Assembly (NCBI GenBank): GCA_963789535.1
Contig: CAWBKU010000004.1
Coordinates: forward strand, 186,001-250,000
Length of the DNA stretch: 64,000 nt
From: CAVXHQ01 sp963789535
Lineage (GTDB): Bacteria > Pseudomonadota > Alphaproteobacteria > Rhodobacterales > Rhodobacteraceae
Direction: 5' to 3'
Shown: positions 52,366-61,162 of the stretch, in pieces
Layout: each line of letters begins with the position of its first letter
Position numbering within the stretch: position 1 is the first letter of the stretch
Translations under genes and position numbers: made by a program
Notes under the pieces: model-generated
Database searches by the model: none
What the model was told of the DNA's origin: nothing
Seen by the model: the letters and a program-made list of their open reading frames with translations, nothing else

Positions 52366-54441
52366 ATGTCGCCCCTCCGCCACCTCTGCCTGATCGCCGC
52401 CCTGCTCGTCCCGTCGCTTGCAGGGGCCGAACGCTCGGCGCTCCATGTCGAGGCGGCGGTCGAGGCCGTCCTTCTCACCGCCGAGGATGTCGTGGCCCCC
52501 GACGCCCGCTTTCTCTCCGCCGGCCTGTCCCTCGATCTCGCGCCGGGGTGGAAGACCTACTGGCGCTCGCCCGGCGAGGTCGGCCTGCCGCCCGAGATCG
52601 ACTGGTCCGGGTCGACCAATCTGGCGTCCGCCGAACTCCTCTATCCTGCGCCGCAACGGTTCCGCGCCTTCGGGATCGAGAATTTCGGCTATGACGACAC
52701 CGTCACCTTTCCGCTCCGGCTGACCCTGACCGACCCCGGCGCGCCGGTCGCGCTGCGCGCCACGGTCTCGCTGCTCGTCTGCGCCGACATCTGCGTGCCC
52801 GCCACCTTCGACCTCGCCCTCGACCTCGCCGCCGGTACGGGCGGTGCCATCGACGCAGAGTCCGCCGCCGAAATCGCGCTTTGGTCGCAGCGCCTGCCGC
52901 TCGACCCCGAGGCGGCAGGGGTCGACGTCATCGCGGCATTTGCCGACGAAACCGCCCTCACCGTCGAGTTGGCGCGCCCCGACGGCTGGACCGCGCCCGA
53001 CACCTTCGCCGAGTTCGGCACCTACACCGCCTTCGGTGCCCCCGATATCCGCCTGTCGCCGGATCGCACCCGCCTCTGGGCGCAGATTCCCTTCCTCAGC
53101 CGCGACGATGACGCCGCGCCGCTCGCCCTCACCGTGACCGACGGCATCTTCGCGGTCGCTTTCGATGACATTCCGCTCGCAGACCTGGCACCCGCGCCCC
53201 CATTCGATATCGCCGAGCCTTCGCGCGACTTCGCCGCCCTCCTGCCGATGCTGGCACTGGCGTTCTTCGGCGGGCTCATCCTCAACGCGATGCCCTGCGT
53301 CCTGCCGGTGCTGTCGATCAAGCTGGCCTCGGCGATGCAGCATTCGAACCGCGCCCCCGCCGAGGTCCGGGCCGGGTTCCTGGCCACGGCGCTCGGCACG
53401 CTGGCGTTCATGTGGGTGCTGGCGGCGATCGTTCTGGTGCTGCAAGCGTTCGGCCAATCGGTCGGCTGGGGGATTCAGTTCCAGAACCCCTATTTCATTG
53501 TCGCCCTGCTGTTCGTGCTGGGCCTCTTCGCGGCCAACCTCTTCGGCCTCTACGAGATCGCGCTGCCCGCCGGTGCCGCCACCCGCCTGGCGCGCGCGGG
53601 CGGAGGCGGCTATCTCGGCGACTTCGCCACCGGCGCCTTCGCCGCCATTCTCGCCACGCCCTGTTCGGCACCGCTGCTCGGCACGGCGCTGGCCTTCGCG
53701 CTGAGCGGGTCGGGCACCGATGTCGTGGCGATCTTTACGGCGATGGGTGCGGGCCTCGCCCTGCCCTACCTGATCGTCGCCGCGCGGCCCGGCCTCGTTC
53801 ATGCCCTGCCGCGTCCCGGCCGCTGGATGATGACGCTCAAGGCCGTTCTCGGCCTCCTCCTGCTCGGCACCGCGCTCTGGCTGTTGTGGGTGCTGTCGTC
53901 GCTGACGTCGCAGGTGCTGGCTGGGGGGGTCGCCGTTCTCGTCGTGCTCGCCGCACTGGCCCTTTGGCAGGGACGCCGCCTGCGACCCGCACTGGTCGCC
54001 GCGGCGCTGGTGCTGACCGCCGGATCGGCGCTGTCCCTGCCCGCCCTCATGACGCCCGAGGCGCGCGTCGCATCGACAGCGTCCGGGGCCATCGCCTGGG
54101 TGCCGTTCGACCGCGCGGGCATCGCGCGCCGGGTCGCCGCGGGCGAGGTGGTGTTCGTCGACGTCACCGCCGACTGGTGCCTGACCTGCAAGGCCAACAA
54201 GACCCTCGTCATCGACCGGGAGCCGGTCGCCAGCGCCCTCGCCGCACCCGGCATCGTGCCGATGCAGGCCGACTGGACCCGTCCCGATGCCACGATCCAG
54301 AGCTTTCTCGAGGGCAACGGCCGCTACGGCATCCCCTTCAACATGGTTTACGGCCCCGGCGCCCCCGACGGCATCGCCCTGCCCGAGGTGCTCACGACAG
54401 CCGCCGTGATTGCGGCGCTGGAGGCCGCGAAGGCACCCTAG
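52366..54441 (+). CDS. DsbD/ScsB-type thiol:disulfide interchange protein
   Basis: A 691-residue membrane reductase that carries electrons from cytoplasmic thioredoxin to the periplasm. A signal peptide (LIAALLVPSLAGA) is followed by an N-terminal domain with the cysteine pair CADICVP. Then come eight or so membrane segments with NAMPCVLPVLSIK and ATPCSAPLLG, which carry the redox cysteines, and a C-terminal thioredoxin domain with DWCLTCKANK. The organisation is that of ScsB (DsbD family). Length is typical. Its last 50 bases overlap the convergent NYN gene. Confidence 0.93.
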   Translation: MSPLRHLCLIAALLVPSLAGAERSALHVEAAVEAVLLTAEDVVAPDARFLSAGLSLDLAPGWKTYWRSPGEVGLPPEIDWSGSTNLASAELLYPAPQRFRAFGIENFGYDDTVTFPLRLTLTDPGAPVALRATVSLLVCADICVPATFDLALDLAAGTGGAIDAESAAEIALWSQRLPLDPEAAGVDVIAAFADETALTVELARPDGWTAPDTFAEFGTYTAFGAPDIRLSPDRTRLWAQIPFLSRDDDAAPLALTVTDGIFAVAFDDIPLADLAPAPPFDIAEPSRDFAALLPMLALAFFGGLILNAMPCVLPVLSIKLASAMQHSNRAPAEVRAGFLATALGTLAFMWVLAAIVLVLQAFGQSVGWGIQFQNPYFIVALLFVLGLFAANLFGLYEIALPAGAATRLARAGGGGYLGDFATGAFAAILATPCSAPLLGTALAFALSGSGTDVVAIFTAMGAGLALPYLIVAARPGLVHALPRPGRWMMTLKAVLGLLLLGTALWLLWVLSSLTSQVLAGGVAVLVVLAALALWQGRRLRPALVAAALVLTAGSALSLPALMTPEARVASTASGAIAWVPFDRAGIARRVAAGEVVFVDVTADWCLTCKANKTLVIDREPVASALAAPGIVPMQADWTRPDATIQSFLEGNGRYGIPFNMVYGPGAPDGIALPEVLTTAAVIAALEAAKAP

Positions 54442-55102
54442 GAGGTTCTCCGGCGCGTCCGCGCAGGGAAACCATCGCGGTCGGCCCCCCCCTGTCGAGG
54501 TCATAGAGGTGTGGCCGGTTCCCCAGATAGACCGGCCAACGCTTTTCCGGTTGCTCGCTGATGCGCACGCAATGGCCATGGTGCATCTTCTGGTTCAGTT
54601 CGATGATCGGCATACGGCCACCAGCCGCGTCGATCTCGGCCCGGACCTTGTCATCCAGGGTAGCGGACGGCGCTGCGGGGACAGGCGCGACCCCGCAAAC
54701 CCTGGTTTCCGGCACCTCCCCGAACACCGAGCACGCCCGCCGGAACCCCTGCGGCGCCTTCGCTTCGCCGAGGCCCACGACCGTCCGCCCGCGTTCGCGC
54801 AGCCACAGCGCCAGATGGCTGAAATCGCCGTCGGAGGACGCGATGACGAACGTGTCGACGGCCGTGGTCAGCGCCAGCTCGACCGCGTCGATGGCGAGCA
54901 GCAGATCGGCCGCGTTCTTGCCGGTGCCCGCATGGACCAGCCGGTAGCCCGGCGTCCCGCACCAGCCGGGCAAGTGCCGGACATCCGCATAGACCCGCGC
55001 GACATCGGCCCCGCCCCGCGCGTCGGCCTGCGCCAGCAGCCAGCCTGCATGCACGGCACTCAGGTTGTCGCCATCCACGAACAGGGCAAGCCGCAGTCCC
55101 AT
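54392..55102 (-). CDS. NYN domain (PIN-like) protein
   Basis: A 236-residue protein starting at ATG 55102. LALFVDGDNLS at the start, ADLLLAIDAVELAL, and DTFVIASSDGDFSHLALWLRERG contain the acidic residues of the NYN/LabA-type nuclease fold. The C-terminal part (RAEIDAAGGRMPIIELNQKM to KRWPVYLGNRPHLYDL) resembles an OST-HTH/winged-helix RNA-binding segment. Such proteins are thought to act on RNA. Confidence 0.88.
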   Translation of the reverse strand: MGLRLALFVDGDNLSAVHAGWLLAQADARGGADVARVYADVRHLPGWCGTPGYRLVHAGTGKNAADLLLAIDAVELALTTAVDTFVIASSDGDFSHLALWLRERGRTVVGLGEAKAPQGFRRACSVFGEVPETRVCGVAPVPAAPSATLDDKVRAEIDAAGGRMPIIELNQKMHHGHCVRISEQPEKRWPVYLGNRPHLYDLDRGGPTAMVSLRGRAGEPPRVPSRPPAPQSRRLS

Positions 55103-55200
55103 CCTCGCCTCCGCCGGTTCCACGGCGCGGTTCTGACCGACAAGTATGGTGAAATTTCGGCGCCCGACCCCGCGAAACCGCGCGCACATCGGGACAGGGC

Positions 55201-55287
55201 TGGTGCGGTCGAGAGGACTCGAACCTCCACGGGTGTTACCCCACAGCGACCTCAACGCTGCGCGTCTACCAATTCCGCCACGACCGC
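55201..55287 (-). tRNA. tRNA-Leu (anticodon GAG)
   Basis: 87 nt on the reverse strand. Acceptor GCGGTCG/CGACCGC, discriminator A and CCA; anticodon stem CAGCG/CGCTG with loop TTGAGGT (anticodon GAG); long variable arm TGGGGTAACACCC; T-loop GTTCGAGTC. Complete, with no sign of integration at its 3' side. Confidence 0.96.
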
Positions 55288-55408
55288 ACGATCACAAGCT
55301 GGTAGCTCGGGCGGGTTCTAGCCGTGCCCCCGCGCCTTGCCAAGGGGCAAAACGCCCGCCGCGACGCCGGGGCTACCCCTGCCGCGCCGCGCCGCCTATA
55401 TCGCAGCC

Positions 55409-56101
55409 ATGAGCACCGCCGCCACCCTCCGCCACGCCGGTGGCATCGACTGGATCACCTCCGCCGCGCCCGTCGACTATGCCACCGCGCTGGCCGAGAT
55501 GGAGGCGCGGGCCGCTGCGATCCGGGCGGGCACGGCGCCCGAGGCGCTGTGGTTCCTCGAACACGCGCCGATCTATACCGCCGGCACCTCGGCCCGGCCC
55601 GAGGGCCTTCTGGACGCGACGCGGTTCCCGGTGCATCAGGCGCACCGCGGCGGGCAATACACCTACCATGGCCCGGGTCAGCGCGTCGTCTACACGATGC
55701 TCGACGTCGCCGCCCGCGGCCGCGACGTGCGCTGTTTCGTCCGCGACCTCGAGGGCTGGATCATCGCCGCCCTCGCCGAGTTCGGCGTGAACGGCGAAAT
55801 CCGCCCCGGCCGCGTCGGCGTCTGGGTCGCCCGCCCCGACAAGCCGCCCCTGGCGTGCGGCACCCCGCGCGAGGACAAGATCGCCGCCCTCGGCATCCGC
55901 CTGCGCAAATGGGTGTCGTTCCACGGCCTCTCGATCAACGTCGAGCCGGACCTCGCGCACTTCGACGGCATAATCCCCTGCGGCATCGCCGGCCACGGCG
56001 TCACCAGCCTCGTGGATCTTGGCTTGCCGGTGACGATGGCCGATCTGGACGCGGCACTGGTGCGGACGTTTGCCGGGGCGATGACGGCGCGAACCGGATA
56101 G
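55409..56101 (+). CDS. lipB: Octanoyltransferase (lipoyl synthesis)
   Basis: A 230-residue LipB that moves octanoyl groups from ACP to lipoyl domains. RGGQYTYHGPGQRVVY, the lysine region DKIAALGIRLRKWVSFHGLSIN and the catalytic cysteine in IIPCGIAGHGVTS are all present. The first ATG (55409) precedes the conserved domain by about 15 residues. Normal length. Confidence 0.96.
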   Translation: MSTAATLRHAGGIDWITSAAPVDYATALAEMEARAAAIRAGTAPEALWFLEHAPIYTAGTSARPEGLLDATRFPVHQAHRGGQYTYHGPGQRVVYTMLDVAARGRDVRCFVRDLEGWIIAALAEFGVNGEIRPGRVGVWVARPDKPPLACGTPREDKIAALGIRLRKWVSFHGLSINVEPDLAHFDGIIPCGIAGHGVTSLVDLGLPVTMADLDAALVRTFAGAMTARTG

Positions 56102-56207
56102 GCGTCGCCGGGATCGCCCTGACACGAAACCGAGACATGGCGCCGCCTTTGCATCTTCATCGCCGTTCCGTACTGTCTTCCTCGTCAATCCCGCCCGGAG
56201 TTCCGAT

Positions 56208-56873
56208 GTGACGCTCGACTGGCCGCTTCTGATCCGCGAGTTCGTGACCCTCCTTGTCGTCATCGACCCGGTGGGCACGATACCGGTCTACCTCTACGCC
56301 GTGCAGAACGTGCCGACGCGGCTTCATCGAAATTTTGCGATCCGCGCCGTCGCCATCGCGACGCTCGTGCTGCTCGCGTTCCTTGTCGGGGGCCAGTTCC
56401 TGCTCGAGACCCTCGGTCTGCGCCTTGGCTCGTTCCAGATCGCCGGCGGCGTGATCCTGTTCATCTTCGCCATGACCATGATCTTCGGCGACAGCAAACC
56501 CGCCCGCGAGATCGAGGAGGCCGAAGCCGACCACCTCGCAGGCGCCGTCTTTCCCCTGGCGATGCCGTCCATCGCCTCGCCTGGCGCTATGCTCGCCATC
56601 GTCGTGCTGACCGACAACCATACGGAATCGCTGGCCGACCAGGCCGTCACCGCAGTGATGCTGCTCGTCGTCCTGCTGCTGACGCTGGCGCTGCTCCTCG
56701 TCGCGGGCGTGGTCCACCGGATGATCGGCAACACCGGGGCGAGCATCATCAGCCGTGTCATGGGTATCGTCCTGGCCACGATCGCGGTCGATGCGATCCT
56801 CGGCGGTCTCGACACCCTCGGCGTGCTCGACGTGGCACCACCGACCGACGGCCTCATGAGCGACCTGCCATAG
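56208..56873 (+). CDS. MarC family integral membrane protein
   Basis: A 221-residue protein with six membrane segments. LLVVIDPVGTIPVYLYAVQNV near the N-terminus and AGGVILFIFAMTMIFGD, FPLAMPSIASPGAMLAIVVLTDN are diagnostic of the MarC/UPF0056 family, whose transport role remains unclear. The start codon is GTG 56208, with CGGAG about nine bases upstream. Confidence 0.93.
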   Translation: MTLDWPLLIREFVTLLVVIDPVGTIPVYLYAVQNVPTRLHRNFAIRAVAIATLVLLAFLVGGQFLLETLGLRLGSFQIAGGVILFIFAMTMIFGDSKPAREIEEAEADHLAGAVFPLAMPSIASPGAMLAIVVLTDNHTESLADQAVTAVMLLVVLLLTLALLLVAGVVHRMIGNTGASIISRVMGIVLATIAVDAILGGLDTLGVLDVAPPTDGLMSDLP

Positions 56874-57022
56874 TTGCGGACCGCAAACGCCCCCCTGCGC
56901 CAATTTACCCCAGCCCCGCCCCCACCTCGCGTATTGCCCCCATGCGCCCCACCGACTAGAACGACGTCAAAGCCGAGCGACGGGTCCGCCCTGCGCCACC
57001 ACGCCATTTTCCGGAGAGCCTC

Positions 57023-58705
57023 ATGGTAGACGCCGCCATCCACGGACACGACGACCACAAGGACGAGCGGTCGTTCTTTACCCGCTGGTTCATGTCGACC
57101 AACCACAAGGACATCGGCATCCTCTATCTCTGGGTGTCGGGGTTCGCCGGGTTCCTGGCGGTGGCGTTCACCGTGTTCATGCGGATCGAGCTGATGTATC
57201 CGGGCGTGCAGCACATGTGCCTCGAGGGCGCGCGGCTGTTCGCGGACCCCAGCACGCCCTGCTCGCCCAACGGGCACCTGTGGAACGTGCTCATCACCTA
57301 TCACGGCGTGCTGATGATGTTCCTCGTGGTCATCCCGGCGCTCTTCGGCGGTTTCGGCAACTACTTCATGCCGCTCCAGATCGGCGCGCCGGACATGGCG
57401 TTCCCGCGGATGAACAACCTGTCGTTCTGGATGTATTGCGCCGCCCTCGCCCTCGGCATCGCGTCGATGCTGGCGCCGGGCGGCAACGGGCAGGCAGGGT
57501 CGGGCGTCGGCTGGGTCATGTACGCGCCACTCTCGACCTCCGAAGGCGGCTTCTCGATGGATCTGGCGATCTTTGCCGTCCACATGTCGGGCGCCTCGTC
57601 GATCCTCGGCGCGATCAACATGATCACCACGTTCCTGAACATGCGCGCCCCCGGCATGACCATGCACAAGGTGCCGCTTTTCGCCTGGTCGATCTTCGTG
57701 ACCGCCTGGCTGATCCTGCTGGCCCTGCCGGTCCTCGCGGGCGCGATCACCATGTTGCTGATGGACCGCAACTTCTCGACCTGTTTCTTCGATCCCACCT
57801 GCGGCGGCGACCCGGTCCTCTACCAGCACATCCTGTGGTTCTTCGGCCACCCCGAGGTCTACATCGTCATCGTCCCCGGCTTCGGCATCATCAGCCACGT
57901 CGTCGCGACCTTCTCGAAAAAGCCGATCTTCGGTTACCTTCCGATGGTCTACGCCATGGTCGCGATCGGCGCGCTCGGTTTCGTCGTCTGGGCACACCAC
58001 ATGTATACCGTCGGCATGTCGCTGACCCAGCAGAGCTACTTCATGCTGGCGACGATGGTCATCGCGGTGCCCACGGGGGTCAAGATCTTCTCGTGGATCG
58101 CGACGATGTGGATGGGCTCGATCGAGTTCAAGACGCCGATGCTCTGGGCGATCGGCTTCATCTTCCTGTTCACCCTCGGTGGCGTCACCGGCATCGTCCT
58201 GTCCCAGGCCGCCGTCGACCGGGCCTATCACGACACCTACTACGTCGTGGCCCACTTCCACTACGTGATGAGCCTCGGCGCCGTGTTCGCCATCTTCGCG
58301 GGCATCTACTTCTACCTGCCCAAGATGTCGGGCCGCATGTATCCCGAATGGGCCGGCAAGGTGCACTTCTGGACCATGTTCATCGGCGCCAACATAACCT
58401 TCTTCCCGCAGCACTTCCTCGGGCGGCAGGGCATGCCCCGCCGGATCGTCGACTACCCCGAGGCCTTCGCCTACTGGAACTACGTCTCGTCGATGGGCGC
58501 ATTCCTGTCGTTCGCCTCGTTCCTGTTCTTCATCGGTGTGCTGTTCTACACGCTCTTCGCAGGCAAGCGCGTCACCGTGAACAACCCCTGGAACGAGTGG
58601 GCCGACACGCTGGAATGGACCCTGCCCTGCCCGCCGCCCGAACATACGTTCGAGACGCTCCCCAAGCAGAGCGAGTGGGACAAGGCCGCGGGTCGCGCGC
58701 ACTAG
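57023..58705 (+). CDS. ctaD: Cytochrome c oxidase subunit I (aa3 type)
   Basis: A 560-residue, twelve-helix catalytic subunit of the respiratory oxidase. FMSTNHKDIG at the start, TYHGVLMMFLVVIPALFGGFGN (heme a ligand), WFFGHPEVYIVIVPGFGIISH (CuB His and cross-linked Tyr) and DTYYVVAHFHYVMSLGA (heme ligands) are present. The gene is not accompanied by other ctaC/ctaE genes here, as in Paracoccus and Rhodobacter. A strong terminator follows. Confidence 0.98.
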   Translation: MVDAAIHGHDDHKDERSFFTRWFMSTNHKDIGILYLWVSGFAGFLAVAFTVFMRIELMYPGVQHMCLEGARLFADPSTPCSPNGHLWNVLITYHGVLMMFLVVIPALFGGFGNYFMPLQIGAPDMAFPRMNNLSFWMYCAALALGIASMLAPGGNGQAGSGVGWVMYAPLSTSEGGFSMDLAIFAVHMSGASSILGAINMITTFLNMRAPGMTMHKVPLFAWSIFVTAWLILLALPVLAGAITMLLMDRNFSTCFFDPTCGGDPVLYQHILWFFGHPEVYIVIVPGFGIISHVVATFSKKPIFGYLPMVYAMVAIGALGFVVWAHHMYTVGMSLTQQSYFMLATMVIAVPTGVKIFSWIATMWMGSIEFKTPMLWAIGFIFLFTLGGVTGIVLSQAAVDRAYHDTYYVVAHFHYVMSLGAVFAIFAGIYFYLPKMSGRMYPEWAGKVHFWTMFIGANITFFPQHFLGRQGMPRRIVDYPEAFAYWNYVSSMGAFLSFASFLFFIGVLFYTLFAGKRVTVNNPWNEWADTLEWTLPCPPPEHTFETLPKQSEWDKAAGRAH

Positions 58706-58728
58706 GCCCGCCGCCGGCAAAAGGACCG

Positions 58729-58760
58729 AACGGCCCCGCATCGCGGGGCCGTTTCGTTTC
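58729..58760 (+). terminator. Rho-independent terminator of ctaD
   Basis: AACGGCCCCGC pairs with GCGGGGCCGTT around ATC, followed by TTCGTTTC. The stem is perfect and stands 24 bp after the ctaD stop. Confidence 0.85.
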
Positions 58761-59145
58761 AATGACCCGTCGTTCCGCGATGTCCGGCCAGTGCCACCAG
58801 CAACAGCCAGGCGACGCCGAACAGGATCGTTCCGCCGGCGTAGCCGCCAGCCAACCCTCCCGTCCCGTAGAACCCGGGCGTGAAGGTGAGCGCGAGGCCG
58901 TCCCAGAACGCGGCCGTCGCCGTGAAGACACAGACCGGGGCAAGCATGTCCGCCCGACGTCGCCGCAGCAGGGCGGCACCCAGCCAGACCGTCGGCCAGG
59001 CAACGAGCGCGGCGATGCCGAGCATCGCGACGTGCAGGAACCCGCCGTCGAACATGGCGGGCCCGAGAAGGCGGATCGTCATGGCCGCGACGAACCAGCC
59101 CGCGCTGCCGTAGAGTATCATCGCAATTGTGTCTTTGCGGGTCAT
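58759..59145 (-). CDS. Small four-helix membrane protein, divergent from a TetR gene
   Basis: A 128-residue protein with four hydrophobic helices (SAGWFVAAMTIRLLG; VAMLGIAALVAWPTVWLG; LAPVCVFTATAAFWDGLA; GTILFGVAWLLLVALAG). Start ATG 59145. I cannot assign a family with confidence. The divergent TetR-type regulator and its two operator-like palindromes in the shared promoter make it the probable regulated target, perhaps an efflux-related or stress membrane protein. Confidence 0.75.
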   Translation of the reverse strand: MTRKDTIAMILYGSAGWFVAAMTIRLLGPAMFDGGFLHVAMLGIAALVAWPTVWLGAALLRRRRADMLAPVCVFTATAAFWDGLALTFTPGFYGTGGLAGGYAGGTILFGVAWLLLVALAGHRGTTGH

Positions 59146-59169
59146 ATCCTATGCCTTTCAGGGTGTGGA

Positions 59170-59185
59170 TGTAGCACGTGCTACA
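59170..59185. promoter_or_regulatory. TetR operator candidate 1
   Basis: TGTAGCACGTGCTACA is a perfect 16-bp palindrome of the form TGTAGC-N4-GCTACA in the intergenic region between the membrane-protein gene and the TetR gene. A second copy of the same half-sites lies 25 bp away. Confidence 0.8.
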
Positions 59186-59194
59186 CTACCCGGA

Positions 59195-59210
59195 TGTAGC
59201 GGTCGCTACA
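59195..59210. promoter_or_regulatory. TetR operator candidate 2
   Basis: TGTAGCGGTCGCTACA has the same half-sites TGTAGC and GCTACA with a different 4-bp spacer, ending six bases before the TetR start codon. The repressor would therefore also control itself. Confidence 0.8.
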
Positions 59211-59215
59211 ATAGA

Positions 59216-59782
59216 ATGGATCCGCATATGGTGAATTCACGGGACAGCCTTCTGTCGGCCCTTGCACGACACGTCGTCGACCACGGCCTGCAAACCGCGA
59301 GTTTGCGCCCCCTGGCCAAGGCGGCGGGCACGTCGGACCGGATGCTGATCTATCATTTCGGCAGCCGGAACGGCGTTCTGGACGCCGTCCTCGAGGTCAT
59401 CGCCGCACAGTTGGTTTCGGCCCTGGACGACATCCTCGAAGGCCGCGACAGGATCGACTCTGCGATCCTGCTGGCCGAACTCTGGCACCTCCTGCGAGCG
59501 CCGGCGTTCCGCCCCGTCCTGCGCCTCTGGCTCGAACTGGTGTCGGTCGCCGGTCGCGACGGCGGCGATGCGCGCAAGGGTATCGCGAACCGGATCGCTA
59601 CGGGCTTTCTCGACTGGATCGCCGGTCGCCTGATCGAGCCCGAAGACGCCCCCCTCATCCTCGCGGTGTTCGAGGGGATGCTGGTCCTGCACGAAGCCGG
59701 CGCCGGGGCCACCGCCTCCGATGCGCTCGACCGGATAGGGCCCCTGCTCGCCGCGGTGCGGCCGCGGCGCCCGGACCCGTGA
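59216..59782 (+). CDS. TetR/AcrR family transcription regulator
   Basis: A 188-residue regulator. Residues about 8-50 (RDSLLSALARHVVDHGLQTASLRPLAKAAGTSDRMLIYHFGSRNGVLDAVL) form the TetR helix-turn-helix. The remainder is an all-helical ligand domain with no recognised specificity. Start ATG 59216. ATG 59228 (MVNSRDS) is an alternative that would leave more room after the operator. It probably represses itself and the divergent membrane-protein gene. Confidence 0.9.
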   Translation: MDPHMVNSRDSLLSALARHVVDHGLQTASLRPLAKAAGTSDRMLIYHFGSRNGVLDAVLEVIAAQLVSALDDILEGRDRIDSAILLAELWHLLRAPAFRPVLRLWLELVSVAGRDGGDARKGIANRIATGFLDWIAGRLIEPEDAPLILAVFEGMLVLHEAGAGATASDALDRIGPLLAAVRPRRPDP

Positions 59783-59821
59783 CCCGCCCCTGCGACACTT
59801 CCGCAGGACCGGCGGGCTTTT
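59783..59821 (+). terminator. Terminator after the TetR gene
   Basis: An outer stem CCCGCC/GGCGGG encloses an inner stem CCTGCG/CGCAGG, followed by CTTTT. It starts one base after the TetR stop codon. Confidence 0.7.
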
Positions 59822-59851
59822 CCTGCGGCCGGAATCGGATAGACTGTTACC

Positions 59852-60349
59852 ATGCCCTATGAATGGTCCTCATCGTCCGTCTCGCCTTCGGGAGGACCGG
59901 ATCATTCCCTCAGTCTGTGGCCCTACCGGTCTCTGCTGCGGCGCGACTTCGTCACCTTCATCGGGGCCACCGCGGCGATCATGGCACTACCGCTGCTGGC
60001 GATGATCGGCACGCCGGTCCTCTGGGCGATCCTGCCGCCGCTGGCCCTCATGCTCTGGGGCGTCTGGACCGCCATCGACGTCAGCTACCGGCGCGGCGAG
60101 GTGCTCGAGGAGTTGACGCTGGACGCCACCACCGCCCGCCTCGCGCGCCACGACCCCGGCGGCAGCCGTCGCGACTGGGAGGCGAACCGGCATTGGGTCT
60201 CGGTCCACCTCTACCCCAAGGGCGGCCCCGTCGAGAACTACCTCACCCTGCGTGGTGCCAACCGCGAGGTCGAGATCGGCGCGTTCCTGGATGTCGCCGA
60301 GCGGCTGGCGCTCTATGTCGAGTTGAAGGATGCGCTGGCACGATCCTAG
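59852..60349 (+). CDS. DUF2244 family membrane protein
   Basis: A 165-residue protein with two adjacent membrane helices (FIGATAAIMALPLLAMIG; AILPPLALMLWGVWTAI), then a soluble C-terminal domain including LTLDATTARLARHDPGG and NREVEIGAFLDVAERLALYVEL, typical of DUF2244. Such genes often neighbour oxidase genes, as here near ctaD. Function unknown. Confidence 0.85.
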   Translation: MPYEWSSSSVSPSGGPDHSLSLWPYRSLLRRDFVTFIGATAAIMALPLLAMIGTPVLWAILPPLALMLWGVWTAIDVSYRRGEVLEELTLDATTARLARHDPGGSRRDWEANRHWVSVHLYPKGGPVENYLTLRGANREVEIGAFLDVAERLALYVELKDALARS

Positions 60350-60397
60350 ATCCGGTGCGACACTCGCCGACAGGTTCCGCGCAGCACAGAGCCGGCG

Positions 60398-60973
60398 ATG
60401 CCGCCGACACCCGAGACCATCCTCCCCTTCGCGACGCCCGCCGACCTTGCGGCGTGGCTGGGCGCGCACAATGAAGGCGCCAGCGAACTCTGGGTCCGGA
60501 TCTTCAGGAAGGGGTCGGGGACGGCGTCGGTCGATTGGCTCGATTGCGTGGTCGGGGCCCTCGCCTTCGGCTGGATCGATGGCCAGAAGCTGCCGCTGGA
60601 CGATCTGTCCTACCTGCAACGGCTGACACCCCGGAAACCCGGTTCCAACTGGTCGGCAAAGAACCGGGACCACGCCGAACGCCTGATCGCCGAGGGGCGG
60701 ATAACCGCCGCCGGGCAACGTCAGGTCTCGGCAGCGAAGGCCGATGGTCGCTGGCAGGACGCCTATGCCGGATCCTCGGCGATGCAGATACCGCAGGATT
60801 TTCTCGACGCGCTCGAGGCGAACCCTGCCGCCAAGGCCTTCTTCCAGACGCTCGACCGCAAGAACCTCTATCCGATCTACTACCGCCTCCAGACCGCCAG
60901 ACGGCCCGAGACACGCGCAAGGCGGATGCACGCGATGCTCGATCGGCTCGCGCGCGGAGAGCGGTTCTACTGA
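60398..60973 (+). CDS. YdeI/OmdA family protein
   Basis: A 191-residue protein. FATPADLAAWLGAHNEGASELWVRIFRKGSG, SVDWLDCVVGALAFGWIDGQKLPLDD, RLTPRKPGSNWSAKNRDHAERLI and a C-terminal helical segment with RRPETRARRMHAMLDRLARGE match the bacteriocin-protection/YdeI family. In E. coli YdeI is linked to polymyxin and osmotic stress. Located 48 bp after the DUF2244 gene. Confidence 0.88.
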   Translation: MPPTPETILPFATPADLAAWLGAHNEGASELWVRIFRKGSGTASVDWLDCVVGALAFGWIDGQKLPLDDLSYLQRLTPRKPGSNWSAKNRDHAERLIAEGRITAAGQRQVSAAKADGRWQDAYAGSSAMQIPQDFLDALEANPAAKAFFQTLDRKNLYPIYYRLQTARRPETRARRMHAMLDRLARGERFY

Positions 60974-61162
60974 CGCCGCGCCCGCGCCACGCTCCGCCAC
61001 GCCCCGCCGCACGGCGTGGCGCCCGGGCCTTGTCGACCCGCCCTATTCGTTTGCGTCGCGGCGCGATCCGGCTAACACTCCGCCGCATCCGTCGCGGATC
61101 AACGATCCGCGCGGTGCAAATCGGCGGGGATCAACCCCGTCGTCCATACAGGGAGAGGGACT

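Noticed and set aside
56324..58762. 812-codon reverse-strand frame opposite marC/ctaD
   Set aside because: Antisense of highly conserved ctaD; a codon-bias artefact in GC-rich DNA.
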